64,000 nt of DNA, from NCBI RefSeq assembly GCF_000411295.1, contig NZ_KE150421.1:745324-809323 (forward strand). Direction: 5' to 3'. How positions within the stretch are numbered: position 1 is the first letter of the stretch; each line of letters opens with the position of its first letter. Origin of the DNA: Paenisporosarcina sp. HGH0030. GTDB taxonomy: Bacteria > Bacillota > Bacilli > Bacillales_A > Planococcaceae. Shown in pieces: positions 1 to 8,557 of the stretch. A program made the position numbers and the translations under genes. The notes under the pieces are model-generated. The model ran no database searches. It was not told the origin of the DNA and saw nothing but the letters and a program-made list of their open reading frames with translations.

Positions 1-3
1 CAT
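1..3 (-). CDS. Start codon of a gene running off the left edge
   Basis: The first three bases are CAT, an ATG on the minus strand. It is preceded on that strand by a purine-rich site (GAGGGGG, about 11 nt upstream) and by a good promoter at 138-166. Only the start codon lies in the window, so nothing can be said about the product. Confidence 0.45.
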
Positions 4-131
4 CCATTAATCCCCCTCTTAAGCCAAAGACGTAACATCCATTTTACTTTACATAATAAAATTATCGACTTTTAAATTCATTCATTTCTTTAATCCATTG
101 TATGATGCATTTCATCGTATAACACTATTTC

Positions 132-166
132 AACGTAATATTATCAAAATGTAATATTATAGTCAA
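132..166 (-). promoter_or_regulatory. Sigma-A-like promoter with direct-repeat operator candidate
   Basis: On the minus strand TTGACT (161-166) and TAATAT (138-143) are separated by exactly 17 bp. The decamer GTAATATTAT occurs twice on the plus strand (135-144 and 151-160), 16 bp apart, overlapping the -10 element and the spacer; this could be a repressor site. The promoter would serve the gene starting at position 3. The rest of 1-420 is AT-rich and holds nothing else recognisable apart from the terminator at 308-343. Confidence 0.5.
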
Positions 167-307
167 TACAATAATCGGAAAACTCTATATTTTTGGAATT
201 AATAGATACTTATTTTTGAAAAGTCATCTTTTGCATTTTCAATTCGTTCAACAAGTGCTTATTGTATGCAGGTTTATAATGTTAAATGAACAATTAGATA
301 GAGAAAG

Positions 308-343
308 AGCCCTTCCTTTGTTAGCGACTTGGAAGGGCTTTTG
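308..343. terminator. Rho-independent terminator
   Basis: Stem AGCCCTTCC/GGAAGGGCT (308-316 with 331-339) with a 14-nt loop. A T-rich tail follows on the plus strand and a CTTTCTC tail on the minus strand. It is placed to end the FabK-like gene whose stop is at 421. Confidence 0.7.
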
Positions 344-420
344 ATTTACGGTGTACCACTCACGATTCATCTGGACCTGTGAGAAATACTGGAACAAATA
401 ACAAATACGATGTGTTCCCG

Positions 421-1395
421 TTATTCATATTTTCTATTGAGTATTTGATTCAATTCTATTGAAGTTCGGTTGATTTGATGGTTTGCTTCATCCAACATGC
501 TCTCTACCAATTCCTTGACACTCGGGATATGGTCAATCAAACCAGCTATCTGACCGCTATTGATAAAACCGTTTTCCAAATCGCCATCCATTGCACCTTT
601 GACGTGATGCTTTTCGGTAGTCATTTCACCGTATTGTGCTAAGGACATGCCCTGTTGTTCATGTTCGTCCAGTTTCTGCGAATAAGGTGTCTTCAAGATT
701 CTTCTCAGCATTCCTACACTGCGTCCTACAATAATCGTTGCTGTATCACTCGCATTCACTAAACTGTTCTTATAGTTGTCGTGGAATGGTGCTTCTTTGG
801 TGGCAATCAATCGTGTTCCAATTTGAACACCGCTCGCCCCCAGCATCAGTGCAGCCGCGAGTCCTTTACCGTCTCCGATACCACCAGCTGCAATAACGGG
901 GAGTTGGACATTTTTCACAATCTGAGGAATGAGTGTGAATGTCGTTAATTCAAGACTGGAATTGATACCCGCAGCTTCAAATCCTTCCGCCACTAGAAGA
1001 TCGGCACCTGCCGCTTCCGCTTTTTGTGCATGTTTTACGGAAGCTACAAGAACAATCACTTTCACACCATGCTCATGTAAAGTCTGAATAAAAGGAACTG
1101 GGTTTCCAGCTGATAAAGAAACAATTGGAATGCCATGTTTAATAACGAGCCCAATTAATTCATTTGTATATGGAGAGACATTAATGGCGATGTTGATCGC
1201 GAAGTTTCGTTTCGTCAGTTGTTTCGTTTGAAGGATAATTTGTTCCACTTCGTCAGGTGTCATCGTTCCACACCCGATCGTTCCTAATCCACCAGCTTCG
1301 GACATAGCAGAAGTTAACGGGGCATTGCTTATATTCCCCATCCCCCCCTGTATAATTGGGTAGTCAATTTGCAACATCTCACAAACATATTTCAT
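421..1395 (-). CDS. FabK-like enoyl-ACP reductase / nitronate monooxygenase family flavoprotein
   Basis: A 324-residue FMN-dependent TIM-barrel protein of the 2-nitropropane dioxygenase/FabK family. Visible marks are the N-terminal IIQGGMGNIS, the central AEGFEAAG and the phosphate-binding PVIAAGGIGDG and GASGVQIGTRL segments. FabK members reduce trans-2-enoyl-ACP in fatty-acid synthesis, while close relatives oxidise nitronates; sequence alone does not separate them, although the AEGFEAAGINSS region resembles the FabK type. The start at 1395 is chosen because AGAGGTGA sits just upstream; longer in-frame extensions lack a ribosome site. It is divergent from the carbonic-anhydrase-like gene, sharing an 82-bp spacer. 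Confidence 0.8.
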   Translation of the reverse strand: MKYVCEMLQIDYPIIQGGMGNISNAPLTSAMSEAGGLGTIGCGTMTPDEVEQIILQTKQLTKRNFAINIAINVSPYTNELIGLVIKHGIPIVSLSAGNPVPFIQTLHEHGVKVIVLVASVKHAQKAEAAGADLLVAEGFEAAGINSSLELTTFTLIPQIVKNVQLPVIAAGGIGDGKGLAAALMLGASGVQIGTRLIATKEAPFHDNYKNSLVNASDTATIIVGRSVGMLRRILKTPYSQKLDEHEQQGMSLAQYGEMTTEKHHVKGAMDGDLENGFINSGQIAGLIDHIPSVKELVESMLDEANHQINRTSIELNQILNRKYE

Positions 1396-1477
1396 TTTCC
1401 ATTCACCTCTACTAGAATATGTTATAGTAATTGTAGTTGAAAGACAATTGCGTGAATTCAAATTGGGGGTAATAGTG

Positions 1478-2005
1478 TTGATTATTTCATTTAAAGGAAA
1501 TACACCTAAACTAGCTTCAACGGTATTCGTTGCGCCAGGAGCTAAAATTATCGGAGAAGTAATAGTAGGGGAAGAATCGACTATTTGGTTCAACGCCGTT
1601 TTACGTGGAGATGAAGGACTTATTTCGATTGGAAAAAGATGCAGTATTCAAGACAATTCTACGATTCATTTGTATGAAGATGCGCCTGTTATAGTTGAAG
1701 ACGAAGTAACAGTTGGCCATAATGTCATCTTACACGGCTGTAAAATTGGAAAACGTTCGATCATCGGCATGGGTTCCACCATACTGGATCATGCTGAAAT
1801 CGGGGAAGAATGCATCATCGGTGCCAATACATTAATTCCTCCCGGCAAAAAATTTCCACCGCGTTCATTAGTTGTGGGATCGCCAGGAAAAGTAGTTAGG
1901 GAACTGAGCGATAAAGACTTTGAAATTATCCAGCTTTCCATTGATACGTATGTTCAAAAAGGATACGACTACCGAGAAATTCTTCAAAGCAAAGAAACTG
2001 AATAA
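1478..2005 (+). CDS. Gamma-class carbonic anhydrase family protein
   Basis: A 175-residue left-handed beta-helix protein built from hexapeptide repeats (I-x-G-E-V-I, IGKRCSI, VGHNVILHGC, IIGMGSTIL, IIGANTLIPPG). The VTVGHNVILHGC segment supplies metal-ligand histidines of the gamma-carbonic anhydrase/YrdA/PaaY group. Start TTG at 1478 is favoured because GGGGGT ends 7 nt upstream; GTG at 1475 is the alternative. An extended -10 (TG-n-TATAGT, 1420-1428) precedes it. PaaY, a thioesterase in phenylacetate clusters, belongs to this superfamily, but this gene is not in the paa operon and the link is speculative. Confidence 0.85.
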   Translation: MIISFKGNTPKLASTVFVAPGAKIIGEVIVGEESTIWFNAVLRGDEGLISIGKRCSIQDNSTIHLYEDAPVIVEDEVTVGHNVILHGCKIGKRSIIGMGSTILDHAEIGEECIIGANTLIPPGKKFPPRSLVVGSPGKVVRELSDKDFEIIQLSIDTYVQKGYDYREILQSKETE

Positions 2006-2092
2006 GTAAAAACTGGGAACTGGGCTGCCAACAGATAACTGATTCCGCTTCACATTAAAAATGATCAGCAATCTGCACCTAATTTTTCTAAC

Positions 2093-2135
2093 GGGTTCTA
2101 TTGAGGGGTGTATCATCTCAATAGAACCCTGTTTT
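2093..2135. terminator. Rho-independent terminator between convergent genes
   Basis: A 13-bp perfect stem, GGGTTCTATTGAG (2093-2105) with its complement at 2117-2129, followed by TGTTTTCTTC. It ends the carbonic-anhydrase-like gene and may also act on the opposite strand. Confidence 0.85.
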
Positions 2136-2215
2136 CTTCATCTAATTATCCCCCTTTAATTAGACAGTAAGGTTTCAATACTTTTTCTTCAAAAATACAT
2201 ATTTTATTCCACATA

Positions 2216-2866
2216 TCACTTCTTATAACCTAAAACCTTTCCTTTCACATTTTCAATCGGCAATACTCCAAAATCTTTACTATCGGTACTTCTCCACCAG
2301 TTATCTCCCAAGACAAATACAGTGTTCGCTTCAACTTTTACAGGCTCCATAGTTGTTGCAAAGTATTCTTTCCAAGATTCATCGTCACTTCTATTAGCAG
2401 GGTCGGATTCTTTGAAAAATTCTTCTTCATTCTGACCTCTACTCAACGCTTTAGAATAAAAAGTATCTAGTTTCTTGCCATCAATAAATACTTGACCGTT
2501 CTTAATCTCTACGGTTTCGCCCTCTAGCCCAACTACTCTTGAAATGTAATACTCAGGCATATTGAAGTCGGGATTGCTTTCTATAGTGAAGTCGGGTGAT
2601 TTGAAGTAAATAACATCTCCGCGTTTAATTTCCTTGTCATCAGGATCAACGACTAAACGGGGATGAGCCAATGTTTCATAATCGTGGTCACCTCTATCCA
2701 TATTGTCGTAATCCCATTCCAATAATAATGAATTTTCAAGAGGTTCTACCAATTCGACTTCTGGTTTTGTGCCTTTGTCTGTAATCGTTTGCATTTCATT
2801 CGAAGTAACCTCTTGTGAACACGCAGTCAATAATACTGCCACACCAATCAGTAAATACTTTTTCAA
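2216..2866 (-). CDS. Lipoprotein with signal peptidase I-like (S26) fold, apparently lacking catalytic residues
   Basis: Starting at TTG 2866, placed 9 nt after AAGGAG, the product begins MKKYLLIGVAVLLTAC, an ideal lipoprotein signal with lipobox LTAC. An ATG six codons upstream overlaps the ribosome site and would spoil this. The mature part has S26 peptidase core strands: KRGDVIYFKSP, YYISRVVGLEGETVEI, a GQVFIDGKKL segment and FVLGDNWWRSTDS. In active SipS-type enzymes a Ser precedes the first of these and a Lys stands before R in the K-R-V/I-x-G-L motif; here that position is Ser (ISRVVG) and no SM motif is evident. Active proteolysis is therefore doubtful. Related Bacillus proteins are annotated as signal peptidases; the true role is unknown. 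Confidence 0.75.
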   Translation of the reverse strand: MKKYLLIGVAVLLTACSQEVTSNEMQTITDKGTKPEVELVEPLENSLLLEWDYDNMDRGDHDYETLAHPRLVVDPDDKEIKRGDVIYFKSPDFTIESNPDFNMPEYYISRVVGLEGETVEIKNGQVFIDGKKLDTFYSKALSRGQNEEEFFKESDPANRSDDESWKEYFATTMEPVKVEANTVFVLGDNWWRSTDSKDFGVLPIENVKGKVLGYKK

Positions 2867-2950
2867 CTCAGCCATCTCCTTCATTTATATTATACCAAAA
2901 ATATCCATTTGATAATTAAAATTAAAGAATATTCTGTGAACAATAAACAT

Positions 2951-2977
2951 AAAAAAACGCTGGAATTTAATCAGCGT
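2951..2977 (-). terminator. Rho-independent terminator of the yitT-like gene
   Basis: On the minus strand ACGCTG-9 nt-CAGCGT is followed by seven T residues (2957-2977 stem, tail 2951-2956). Confidence 0.85.
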
Positions 2978-3040
2978 CTGTCTTAACGTTTATATATAAT
3001 ATCTTCCCAAGAATACACTTTGTCAGTGATTCAAAGAAGA

Positions 3041-3937
3041 TTAATGAATATCTTTCTTTTTGAACCTACCGCCACTAACTTCCACCACTTCATATATCGT
3101 TACAAATGCATTGACGTCAATTTCCTGTATGATTTCTTTCATTTTACTTTCTTCCAAGCGATTAATTACACAAGTGATTTCTTTAAATTGCTCATTTGAG
3201 TAGCCGCCTTCAACAATGCTATATGTGGCTCCACGGCCTAAGCGGTCACGAATTGTCTCTACCATGATTTCGGGTTGATTCGTAATAATTTTAAAGGTTT
3301 TAGAACCACTTAAACCTTCTTCAACAATGTGAATAACTTTAGAAGCAATAAAGTAAGCGATTGCCGATAAGATAGCCCCTTGAAAACCGAAAACTAACGA
3401 AACAACAATAAAGACAAAGACGTTTAAAAATAAGATAAGATCGCTTGTTCCAAAAGGTAATTTTCTAGATAGTAATACGGCTAACATATCAATTCCATCT
3501 AAGGCGCCACCATTTCGTAATGCTAAACCCATACCGAAACCTATTATAATACCGCCGACAACGGTTACTAACAAAGTATCGCCATGAATGATGGTTGATA
3601 CTCCGTGCATAAGGATCGTGCCAACTGCTAAGGATGCTATCCCGATTACTGAGTATATAGCAAAACGCTTACCGATTTGCTTATAACCTAAAAATACGAA
3701 CGGGAGATTAAGTATTGCAATAAGTGCTCCTAAAGGCAAATCGAACAATTCTGACCCAACAATACTTAGGCCTGTCACACCACCATCTGAGACATTGTTC
3801 GGGATTAATACCGCTTCTAGTCCATATGCAGTAATAAAGCCCCCAATAATGACCAATAGTGCTCGCAAAATAATTTTAAGATTTTTTTGCTTTGCGATTG
3901 TTTTCTTATTAATTTTCTCGTTTAATGTCTCTTTCAT
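3041..3937 (-). CDS. YitT/DUF2179 family membrane protein
   Basis: A 298-residue protein with about five or six membrane segments (roughly residues 25-180) followed by a soluble DUF2179 domain with the FKIITNQPEIMVETIRDRLGRGATY region near residues 220-245. The GLEAVLIPNNVSDGGVTGLS motif after the first helix is typical of the YitT family. These are integral membrane proteins of unknown substrate, widespread in Firmicutes. The start at 3937 has AGGGGA 8 nt upstream; an upstream in-frame start does not. It is a single gene with its own terminator at 2951-2977. Confidence 0.85.
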   Translation of the reverse strand: MKETLNEKINKKTIAKQKNLKIILRALLVIIGGFITAYGLEAVLIPNNVSDGGVTGLSIVGSELFDLPLGALIAILNLPFVFLGYKQIGKRFAIYSVIGIASLAVGTILMHGVSTIIHGDTLLVTVVGGIIIGFGMGLALRNGGALDGIDMLAVLLSRKLPFGTSDLILFLNVFVFIVVSLVFGFQGAILSAIAYFIASKVIHIVEEGLSGSKTFKIITNQPEIMVETIRDRLGRGATYSIVEGGYSNEQFKEITCVINRLEESKMKEIIQEIDVNAFVTIYEVVEVSGGRFKKKDIH

Positions 3938-4309
3938 CAAATTTCCCCTAACATAAATTACATGGATTGATAACATATTTTTTACCTTGTTTTATTTATT
4001 TTAACATACCAATAAAGTAAAGAACCGTTTTTTCACCTTAATAACACCTGATTCAAGCTTTCAATCATCCATTATTATCGTCATCATTTAGATTATTATT
4101 TTCATGGGAGTTATATAAGGGTGAGTCCCTCCGAACTTTAAAACAATTGTGTTTTCGTATTAAATTCCTCGTAATTATGTTTAAATTCTTCTTCAGTTAC
4201 AGCGTCGACATTATTTGCTCGGTCCTCCGAAACGACAAGGTATCCACCTAGCATTATTTAGGTGAGAACTGTACGACGACCATAAGACCCCCCCTAAAAG
4301 GGGAACCGA
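3938..4309. other. Intergenic region with a decayed coding fragment
   Basis: About 370 bp separate the yitT-like gene from the GNAT gene. Apart from the fragment at 4138-4254 it contains a short C-tract/G-tract hairpin (CCCCCTAAAAGGGG near 4290-4305) without a clear T-tract. No other gene or RNA is recognised. Confidence 0.5.
4138..4254 (-). pseudogene. Fragment resembling the C-terminus of a small phage-type protein
   Basis: An ATG at 4254 opens a 38-residue reading frame ending at 4138: MLGGYLVVSEDR, then VTEEEFKHNYEEF near the end. The G-x-Y-L-V then V-T-E-E-E-F-K-x-x-Y-E pattern resembles the C-terminus of small phage or plasmid proteins that end in a GDYIV...F..TYE arrangement. A stop lies two codons upstream of the ATG, and no ribosome site is obvious, so it is probably a remnant. 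It could be a genuine microprotein; confidence is low. Confidence 0.3.
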
Positions 4310-4768
4310 TTACAGCATTTTTTTAGATATCCATTCATATTGAATATCAGGTAAATTCTCTTCATTTTCATGTCCTCTACCGATGATTTCAAATCCATGT
4401 TTTTCGTAAAATCGTTGTGCATTTTCATTTACTTCAAATGTGTATAATGTTAATCTCCCACTTGATTGTGCTTTTACTTTATCTAGTAATGAATGACCTA
4501 TACCAATTCCTTGGTAATCTATATGAATATATAATTGGCTTATTTCCATTTCATTATAGACAATCATTCCAACTACTTTTTCATCAATTAACGCTAAATC
4601 TATTTGAAACTGTTCAGGTAATATATGATTTAAAAAATATACGTGATTTTCAAAGCTGTGAATTTCTTTCTGACCAATAGCCTGTTCCTTACTATCTCGC
4701 CACATATCCACTGTTTGTTCAGCATATTTGGCGTTGTACTGAGTAATTATCAATTTATGATGGTTCAT
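4310..4768 (-). CDS. GNAT family N-acetyltransferase
   Basis: A 152-residue GCN5-type acetyltransferase. The acetyl-CoA-binding motif A is visible as LYIHIDYQGIGIGHSLLDKVK (Q/R-x-x-G-x-G/A, about residues 80-100) followed by motif B-like LYTFEVNENAQRFYEKHGFEIIGRG, a standard end for the family. The substrate cannot be predicted. ATG at 4768 follows AAGGAGA at 7 nt spacing. It stands alone between the yitT-like gene and a small membrane-protein gene. Confidence 0.8.
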   Translation of the reverse strand: MNHHKLIITQYNAKYAEQTVDMWRDSKEQAIGQKEIHSFENHVYFLNHILPEQFQIDLALIDEKVVGMIVYNEMEISQLYIHIDYQGIGIGHSLLDKVKAQSSGRLTLYTFEVNENAQRFYEKHGFEIIGRGHENEENLPDIQYEWISKKML

Positions 4769-4830
4769 TACAAAATCTCCTTCAGTTTTGTTAACTGCTC
4801 TATATGTTGTTTTATGTTAGTAAGTTGGAT

Positions 4831-4856
4831 TAGAAAAAGAGCTGACTACGCAGCTC
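4831..4856 (-). terminator. Rho-independent terminator
   Basis: On the minus strand GAGCTG-6 nt-CAGCTC followed by TTTTTC. It lies just after the stop of the small membrane-protein gene at 4872. Confidence 0.75.
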
Positions 4857-4871
4857 ACTGAATTAAATTGA

Positions 4872-5150
4872 TTATTTAACGAGTGGAGATGTCTGTATTT
4901 CCCATTCGGTAGGTCCTTCGTTAGTTTCAATAAATTTTCTCCAATATTCTCCACTTTGTTTATCAAAAATAATAATATTGCTGTCGTTTGGTGAAATTAA
5001 TTCATATCTGTTTTGCTCTTCATCCTTAGTTGTTCCATTGGTTGAAGTATCTCTTATTGCTCCTGAAATTTGAAACGACGAATAAAGAATGGAAATACTT
5101 AAAACTACAATTGCCCCTGTTAAAAATAATCTCGTCGTTTTCTCGTTCAA
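4872..5150 (-). CDS. Small single-pass membrane protein of unknown function
   Basis: A 92-residue protein with one N-terminal hydrophobic segment (LFLTGAIVVLSISILYSSFQ, residues 8-27) and a hydrophilic C-terminal part with N-rich and acidic stretches, ending in a motif YELISPNDSNIIIFDKQSGEYWRKF. That last part resembles short beta-hairpin repeats in membrane-anchored Bacillus proteins that recur as 'xxxxxxxDxxTGEYW'. Start is TTG at 5150 with GGGGG about 9 nt upstream. It is a single gene with its own terminator. No function is recognised. Confidence 0.65.
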   Translation of the reverse strand: MNEKTTRLFLTGAIVVLSISILYSSFQISGAIRDTSTNGTTKDEEQNRYELISPNDSNIIIFDKQSGEYWRKFIETNEGPTEWEIQTSPLVK

Positions 5151-5300
5151 TATGTAACCCCCATTAATTTTTAAATTGTATTTTAGAAACCTAATTTTGG
5201 TTTTACATGAACATTCTACATAGTTGATTAGTTATCATGTTTTTATATTCTTCAACTAATCAAGCCCCACACAACGGCTATTATTTCGTTTTCATATAAA

Positions 5301-5338
5301 TAAAAAATGACCAACAAATCAATTTATAATTTGTTGGT
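5301..5338 (-). terminator. Rho-independent terminator of paaX
   Basis: On the minus strand ACCAACAAAT-9 nt-ATTTGTTGGT (5310-5319 with 5329-5338) is followed by CATTTTTTATT. It closes the paa gene block about 90 bp after the paaX stop. Confidence 0.85.
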
Positions 5339-5425
5339 GATCTTTATCACATATTTATTGTTTGAGATGAATGGTTTCATTGGTCAGCGATGTTTCTAAT
5401 TTGTTAATTAAAAATTCCTTTTGAC

Positions 5426-6304
5426 TCACTCACTCATTAAAGGATGGTCATCCGCATCATATGATTTGTCTTTCCACCGCATATCATTGTCTTCTTGGAA
5501 TACCTCTTCAAAGAATTGACTTGCTGATTGAGCAAGCAATTTATAGTATTGTTCGAACAACAGTGCCGCATGATGACCATTCCATATTTCCGGAAGCAAC
5601 TCTTTCGGAAGTCCAGGATCTGCGAAGAGAAATTTTCGGTATTCATGAACAAGCTTCGTGCGTTCCACAAAACATTCGGCATCCGACATCTGGCCTTTGC
5701 TCATCATGCTTTGATGGACGATGAACTGTTTGCTGTAGGTCGAAATGAATTCCTGATATTTCATTTCTATCTCTTGAAGGGGCCAGCTTTTTTCGACAAG
5801 TGATCGATCTGCTTGCGGTCCTTTATATGAGGACACGAAGAAATCTGCATAATCTTGAATCTCATACTTTTCAATTAGAAGATTCACTTCTTTTTCAAGA
5901 TTGTTCGGTGAAATCCAGCAACCGTTTGAAAAGCTGCCAAACCCGCTCCATAACAGTTCTTTACGAAGTTCATCGCGAATCTGTCTCTTTTCTTCAGGAA
6001 TCGTATACATCAGCATACGCCATTTCCCATCCCACTCGTCTGGTGTTAATTTGAATATGCGGACTGCCGCTTCTTCCATACGGGCTTCACCACGTGGGGT
6101 CAAGAAATAATAACTCTTATTGCCTTTTTTTTCAGACTCAATCCATCCTTGCTTCATCATTCTGGAAACCGCTACGCGCACGGATTGTTCATTATGTCCA
6201 AATTCTTTTAACAGGCGAATTAAACTACCAATCCATATTTTGTTTCCGTAATGCCGAATGTAATCACCATAAATTGTAAAAATCATGGATTGTGTGTTTG
6301 CCAA
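5426..6304 (-). CDS. paaX: PaaX family phenylacetate-pathway repressor
   Basis: A 292-residue PaaX-type regulator. Residues about 1-85 form the winged-helix DNA-binding domain (FTIYGDYIRHYGNKIWIGSL, then EQSVRVAVSRMMKQGWIESEKKG, then YFLTPRGEARM). The central WDGKWRMLMYTIPEEKRQIRDELRKEL block and the C-terminal PAAX-C domain (QFIVHQSMMSKGQMSDAECFVERTKLVHEYRKFLFADPGLP) are characteristic. In characterised systems PaaX represses paa genes and is released by phenylacetyl-CoA. Translation begins at TTG 6304 with AGAGTGA upstream. It is last in the paa gene order, and a candidate AACG-type half-site (6363-6376) lies in its own upstream gap, consistent with autoregulation. Confidence 0.93.
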   Translation of the reverse strand: MANTQSMIFTIYGDYIRHYGNKIWIGSLIRLLKEFGHNEQSVRVAVSRMMKQGWIESEKKGNKSYYFLTPRGEARMEEAAVRIFKLTPDEWDGKWRMLMYTIPEEKRQIRDELRKELLWSGFGSFSNGCWISPNNLEKEVNLLIEKYEIQDYADFFVSSYKGPQADRSLVEKSWPLQEIEMKYQEFISTYSKQFIVHQSMMSKGQMSDAECFVERTKLVHEYRKFLFADPGLPKELLPEIWNGHHAALLFEQYYKLLAQSASQFFEEVFQEDNDMRWKDKSYDADDHPLMSE

Positions 6305-6362
6305 TTCATTTCACTCTTTCTTTTTTGCTATTCAACATATATCAAGATTTATTCCATTTTTC

Positions 6363-6376
6363 ATTATATCGTTATA
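6363..6376 (-). promoter_or_regulatory. Candidate PaaX half-site upstream of paaX
   Basis: On the minus strand TATAACGATATAAT, 10 of 11 identical to TATAACGTTAT in the site at the paaA promoter. It lies in the 87-bp gap before paaX. Assignment to PaaX is inferred from recurrence at paa promoters only. Confidence 0.35.
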
Positions 6377-6391
6377 TTACTAAAATGAACA

Positions 6392-7168
6392 TTAAATCCC
6401 AGTGAATATTGGACGACGTTTTTCACTAAATGCGTTTAAAGCTTCTATACGATCAGTAGTCGGAATCACCAACTCATAAGCTTTCGACTCAATAGCTAAC
6501 CCTGTCTGCAAGTCTGTATTCATTCCAGTTGAAATAGCGTACTTTGCCTGTTTAATCGCAACAGGACCATTTTTCATCATATTTAAAGCGAACTGCTCGC
6601 ATGTTTCTAGCAACTGTTTTTTCTCTACGACTTTTAATACGATGCCAAGTTCGACACCTTCCTCAGCTGTGAACTTTCTAGCCGTGAAAATCAGTTCTTT
6701 TGCTTTCATTTCTCCTACAAGTCTTGGAAGTCGTTGAGTACCCCCAGCACCTGGGATGATGGCCCAGCTTGTTTCGGTTAATCCCATCTGAACATCTTTT
6801 GCTGCAATTGAAAAATCACAGGCAATCATCAATTCAAAACCCCCACCAAAAGCATAGCCATTTACGGCAGCAATCGTGGGCTGAGGAAGATTTGCGATGC
6901 TATTAAATACATCTCTAATAGCTCTCACATTTCTTCGAACTTCGGTTTCAGTCAGCGTCTTGCGTTCTTTTAAATCGGCTCCGGCACTGAATGCTTTATC
7001 CCCAGCTCCAGTGAAAATAACAACACGAACATCTGGATCAAGAGAGATTGAATCTGTCACCGATTGCAGTTCCTGAAGCGTTTCGAAATTAAAGCAGTTC
7101 AAAGCTTGTTCTCTATTAATGGTCACATACCCGATATGGTTTTCTTTTCTATATAGAACAGTTGACAT
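6392..7168 (-). CDS. Enoyl-CoA hydratase/isomerase family protein
   Basis: A 258-residue crotonase-fold enzyme. The oxyanion-hole segments AFSAGADLKER and AFGGGFELMIACDFSIA and the second catalytic Glu in MGLTETSWAIIPGAGGTQRLPRL are present, so hydratase activity is plausible. The sequence around MGLTET...PGAGGTQRLPR resembles the AUH/YngF-type hydratases more than PaaF. The start at 7168 has GGAGGGAGGAG just upstream; the longer frame does not. It is separated from the thiolase gene by 183 bp with its own promoter candidate, and directly precedes paaX, so it may form a second transcript with the repressor. An auxiliary role in phenylacetate breakdown is inferred. Confidence 0.85.
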   Translation of the reverse strand: MSTVLYRKENHIGYVTINREQALNCFNFETLQELQSVTDSISLDPDVRVVIFTGAGDKAFSAGADLKERKTLTETEVRRNVRAIRDVFNSIANLPQPTIAAVNGYAFGGGFELMIACDFSIAAKDVQMGLTETSWAIIPGAGGTQRLPRLVGEMKAKELIFTARKFTAEEGVELGIVLKVVEKKQLLETCEQFALNMMKNGPVAIKQAKYAISTGMNTDLQTGLAIESKAYELVIPTTDRIEALNAFSEKRRPIFTGI

Positions 7169-7238
7169 ACTGCTCCTCCCTCCAAATAATAAGTGCAGCA
7201 GTTTTAAATCATTCAAGTCTTGCTTTATTCAATCTCGG

Positions 7239-7266
7239 AAATCGTTACAGAACTATTAGCATTATA
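7239..7266 (-). promoter_or_regulatory. Promoter candidate with AACG half-site before the second enoyl-CoA hydratase
   Basis: On the minus strand TATAAT (7261-7266) is followed by TGTAACGATTT (7239-7249), which matches 9 of 11 bases of the site upstream of paaX. The -35 region is weak. This lies in the 183-bp gap between the thiolase and the downstream enoyl-CoA hydratase. Confidence 0.35.
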
Positions 7267-7351
7267 AGTAAATGCTGGTGAATACCCCGTTTTCTCTGTG
7301 ATATGTTGCCATTTTTATAACTGAGGGGCAGCCTTATTTGGACATTTGAAC

Positions 7352-8557
7352 TTATTCCGATATATTCTCGATAATTGTTGCGATTCCCTGACCGACTCCG
7401 ATACACATCGTAGCCAGGCCATATTGAACGTTCTCTCTTTTCATTTCATATAAAAGTGTGGTTAATATTCTTGCGCCACTGGCACCAAGAGGGTGACCAA
7501 AAGCAATCGCACCACCATTAACATTCACTTTTTTATCGTCCAGCTCTAATTGCTTTATACACTCTAGCGACTGTGAGGCAAAAGCTTCATTTAATTCAAC
7601 CAATCCAATATCATTTGCAGTCAGACCGGTTCGTTCCAATACTTTTCTCGTCGCGTAAATAGGACCTAGCCCCATCACATTTGGTTCGAGGCCAGCTGTA
7701 GCACCGGCCACGTATTTCGCCAGAGGTATTAAGTTCAATTCTTTCGCTTTTTCTGCACTCATCAGCAACAAAGCAGACGCACCGTCATTCACCCCTGAAG
7801 CGTTCCCTGCCGTAACCGTACCATCTTTAAAAATCGGTTTCAGCTGACTGAGTTTCTCAAAAGTAGTATCCGGACGAGGATGCTCATCCTGCTTCACCAC
7901 TACGTTATTTCCTTTTCGGTCCACATAAACAACCGGAACAATTTCATCAGCAAAACGGTTTTCTTCCAATGCTTTTTTAGCTCGTTGCTGGCTTTCAAAA
8001 GCAAATTGATCCTGACTCGCTCGTGTAATTTTGAATCGCTGTGCTACATTTTCCGCAGTCTCGGGCATCGAGTCCGTTCCGTACATCTCTTTTAACTTAC
8101 TATTGGTAAAGCGCCAACCAATTGTAGTATCCTGCAATTCCATATTGCCTCTGGGGAATGCTTGAGTTGGTTTTGCCATGACCAGTGGTGCGCGCGTCAT
8201 GCTTTCAGTACCACCAGCGATGTAAACATCTCCATCTCCGACTGCAATGGCTCTCGCCGCATACATAACAGCGTCAAGACCTGAACCGCACAGACGATTT
8301 ATCGTGGTGCCTGCCACTTCAACCGGAAGTCCTGCTAATAATGCAGACATACGTGCAACATTGCGGTTATCTTCTCCTGCCTGATTGGCATTCCCTAAAA
8401 CAACTTCTTCAATTTGTGAAGTTATCAGACCTGGATTACGCTCAATCAATGCCTTGATCACGACTGCTCCCAAGTCATCAGGTCGCACATCTTTTAATGC
8501 ACCGTTATATCTTCCAATAGGGGTTCTTACTGCGTCTACGATGACCACTTCTCTCAT
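7352..8557 (-). CDS. paaJ: Acetyl-CoA acyltransferase (thiolase), PaaJ/PcaF type
   Basis: A 401-residue thiolase. The acyl-accepting Cys is in [11 protein letters not shown] (about residue 90), the second site is [17 protein letters not shown], and the C-terminal base Cys is in CIGVGQG. In phenylacetate catabolism this class cleaves 3-oxoadipyl-CoA and 3-oxo-5,6-dehydrosuberyl-CoA. The start at 8557 is preferred because it forms an ATGA overlap with the paaH stop (8554), which indicates translational coupling; four extra codons upstream are in frame but unnecessary. A role in general beta-oxidation cannot be excluded, but position favours the paa pathway. Confidence 0.88.
   Translation of the reverse strand: MREVVIVDAVRTPIGRYNGALKDVRPDDLGAVVIKALIERNPGLITSQIEEVVLGNANQAGEDNRNVARMSALLAGLPVEVAGTTINRLCGSGLDAVMYAARAIAVGDGDVYIAGGTESMTRAPLVMAKPTQAFPRGNMELQDTTIGWRFTNSKLKEMYGTDSMPETAENVAQRFKITRASQDQFAFESQQRAKKALEENRFADEIVPVVYVDRKGNNVVVKQDEHPRPDTTFEKLSQLKPIFKDGTVTAGNASGVNDGASALLLMSAEKAKELNLIPLAKYVAGATAGLEPNVMGLGPIYATRKVLERTGLTANDIGLVELNEAFASQSLECIKQLELDDKKVNVNGGAIAFGHPLGASGARILTTLLYEMKRENVQYGLATMCIGVGQGIATIIENISE

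Noticed and set aside
1868-2116. 82-residue minus-strand frame over the carbonic anhydrase 3' end
   Set aside because: Antisense to a well-supported gene and crossing its terminator.
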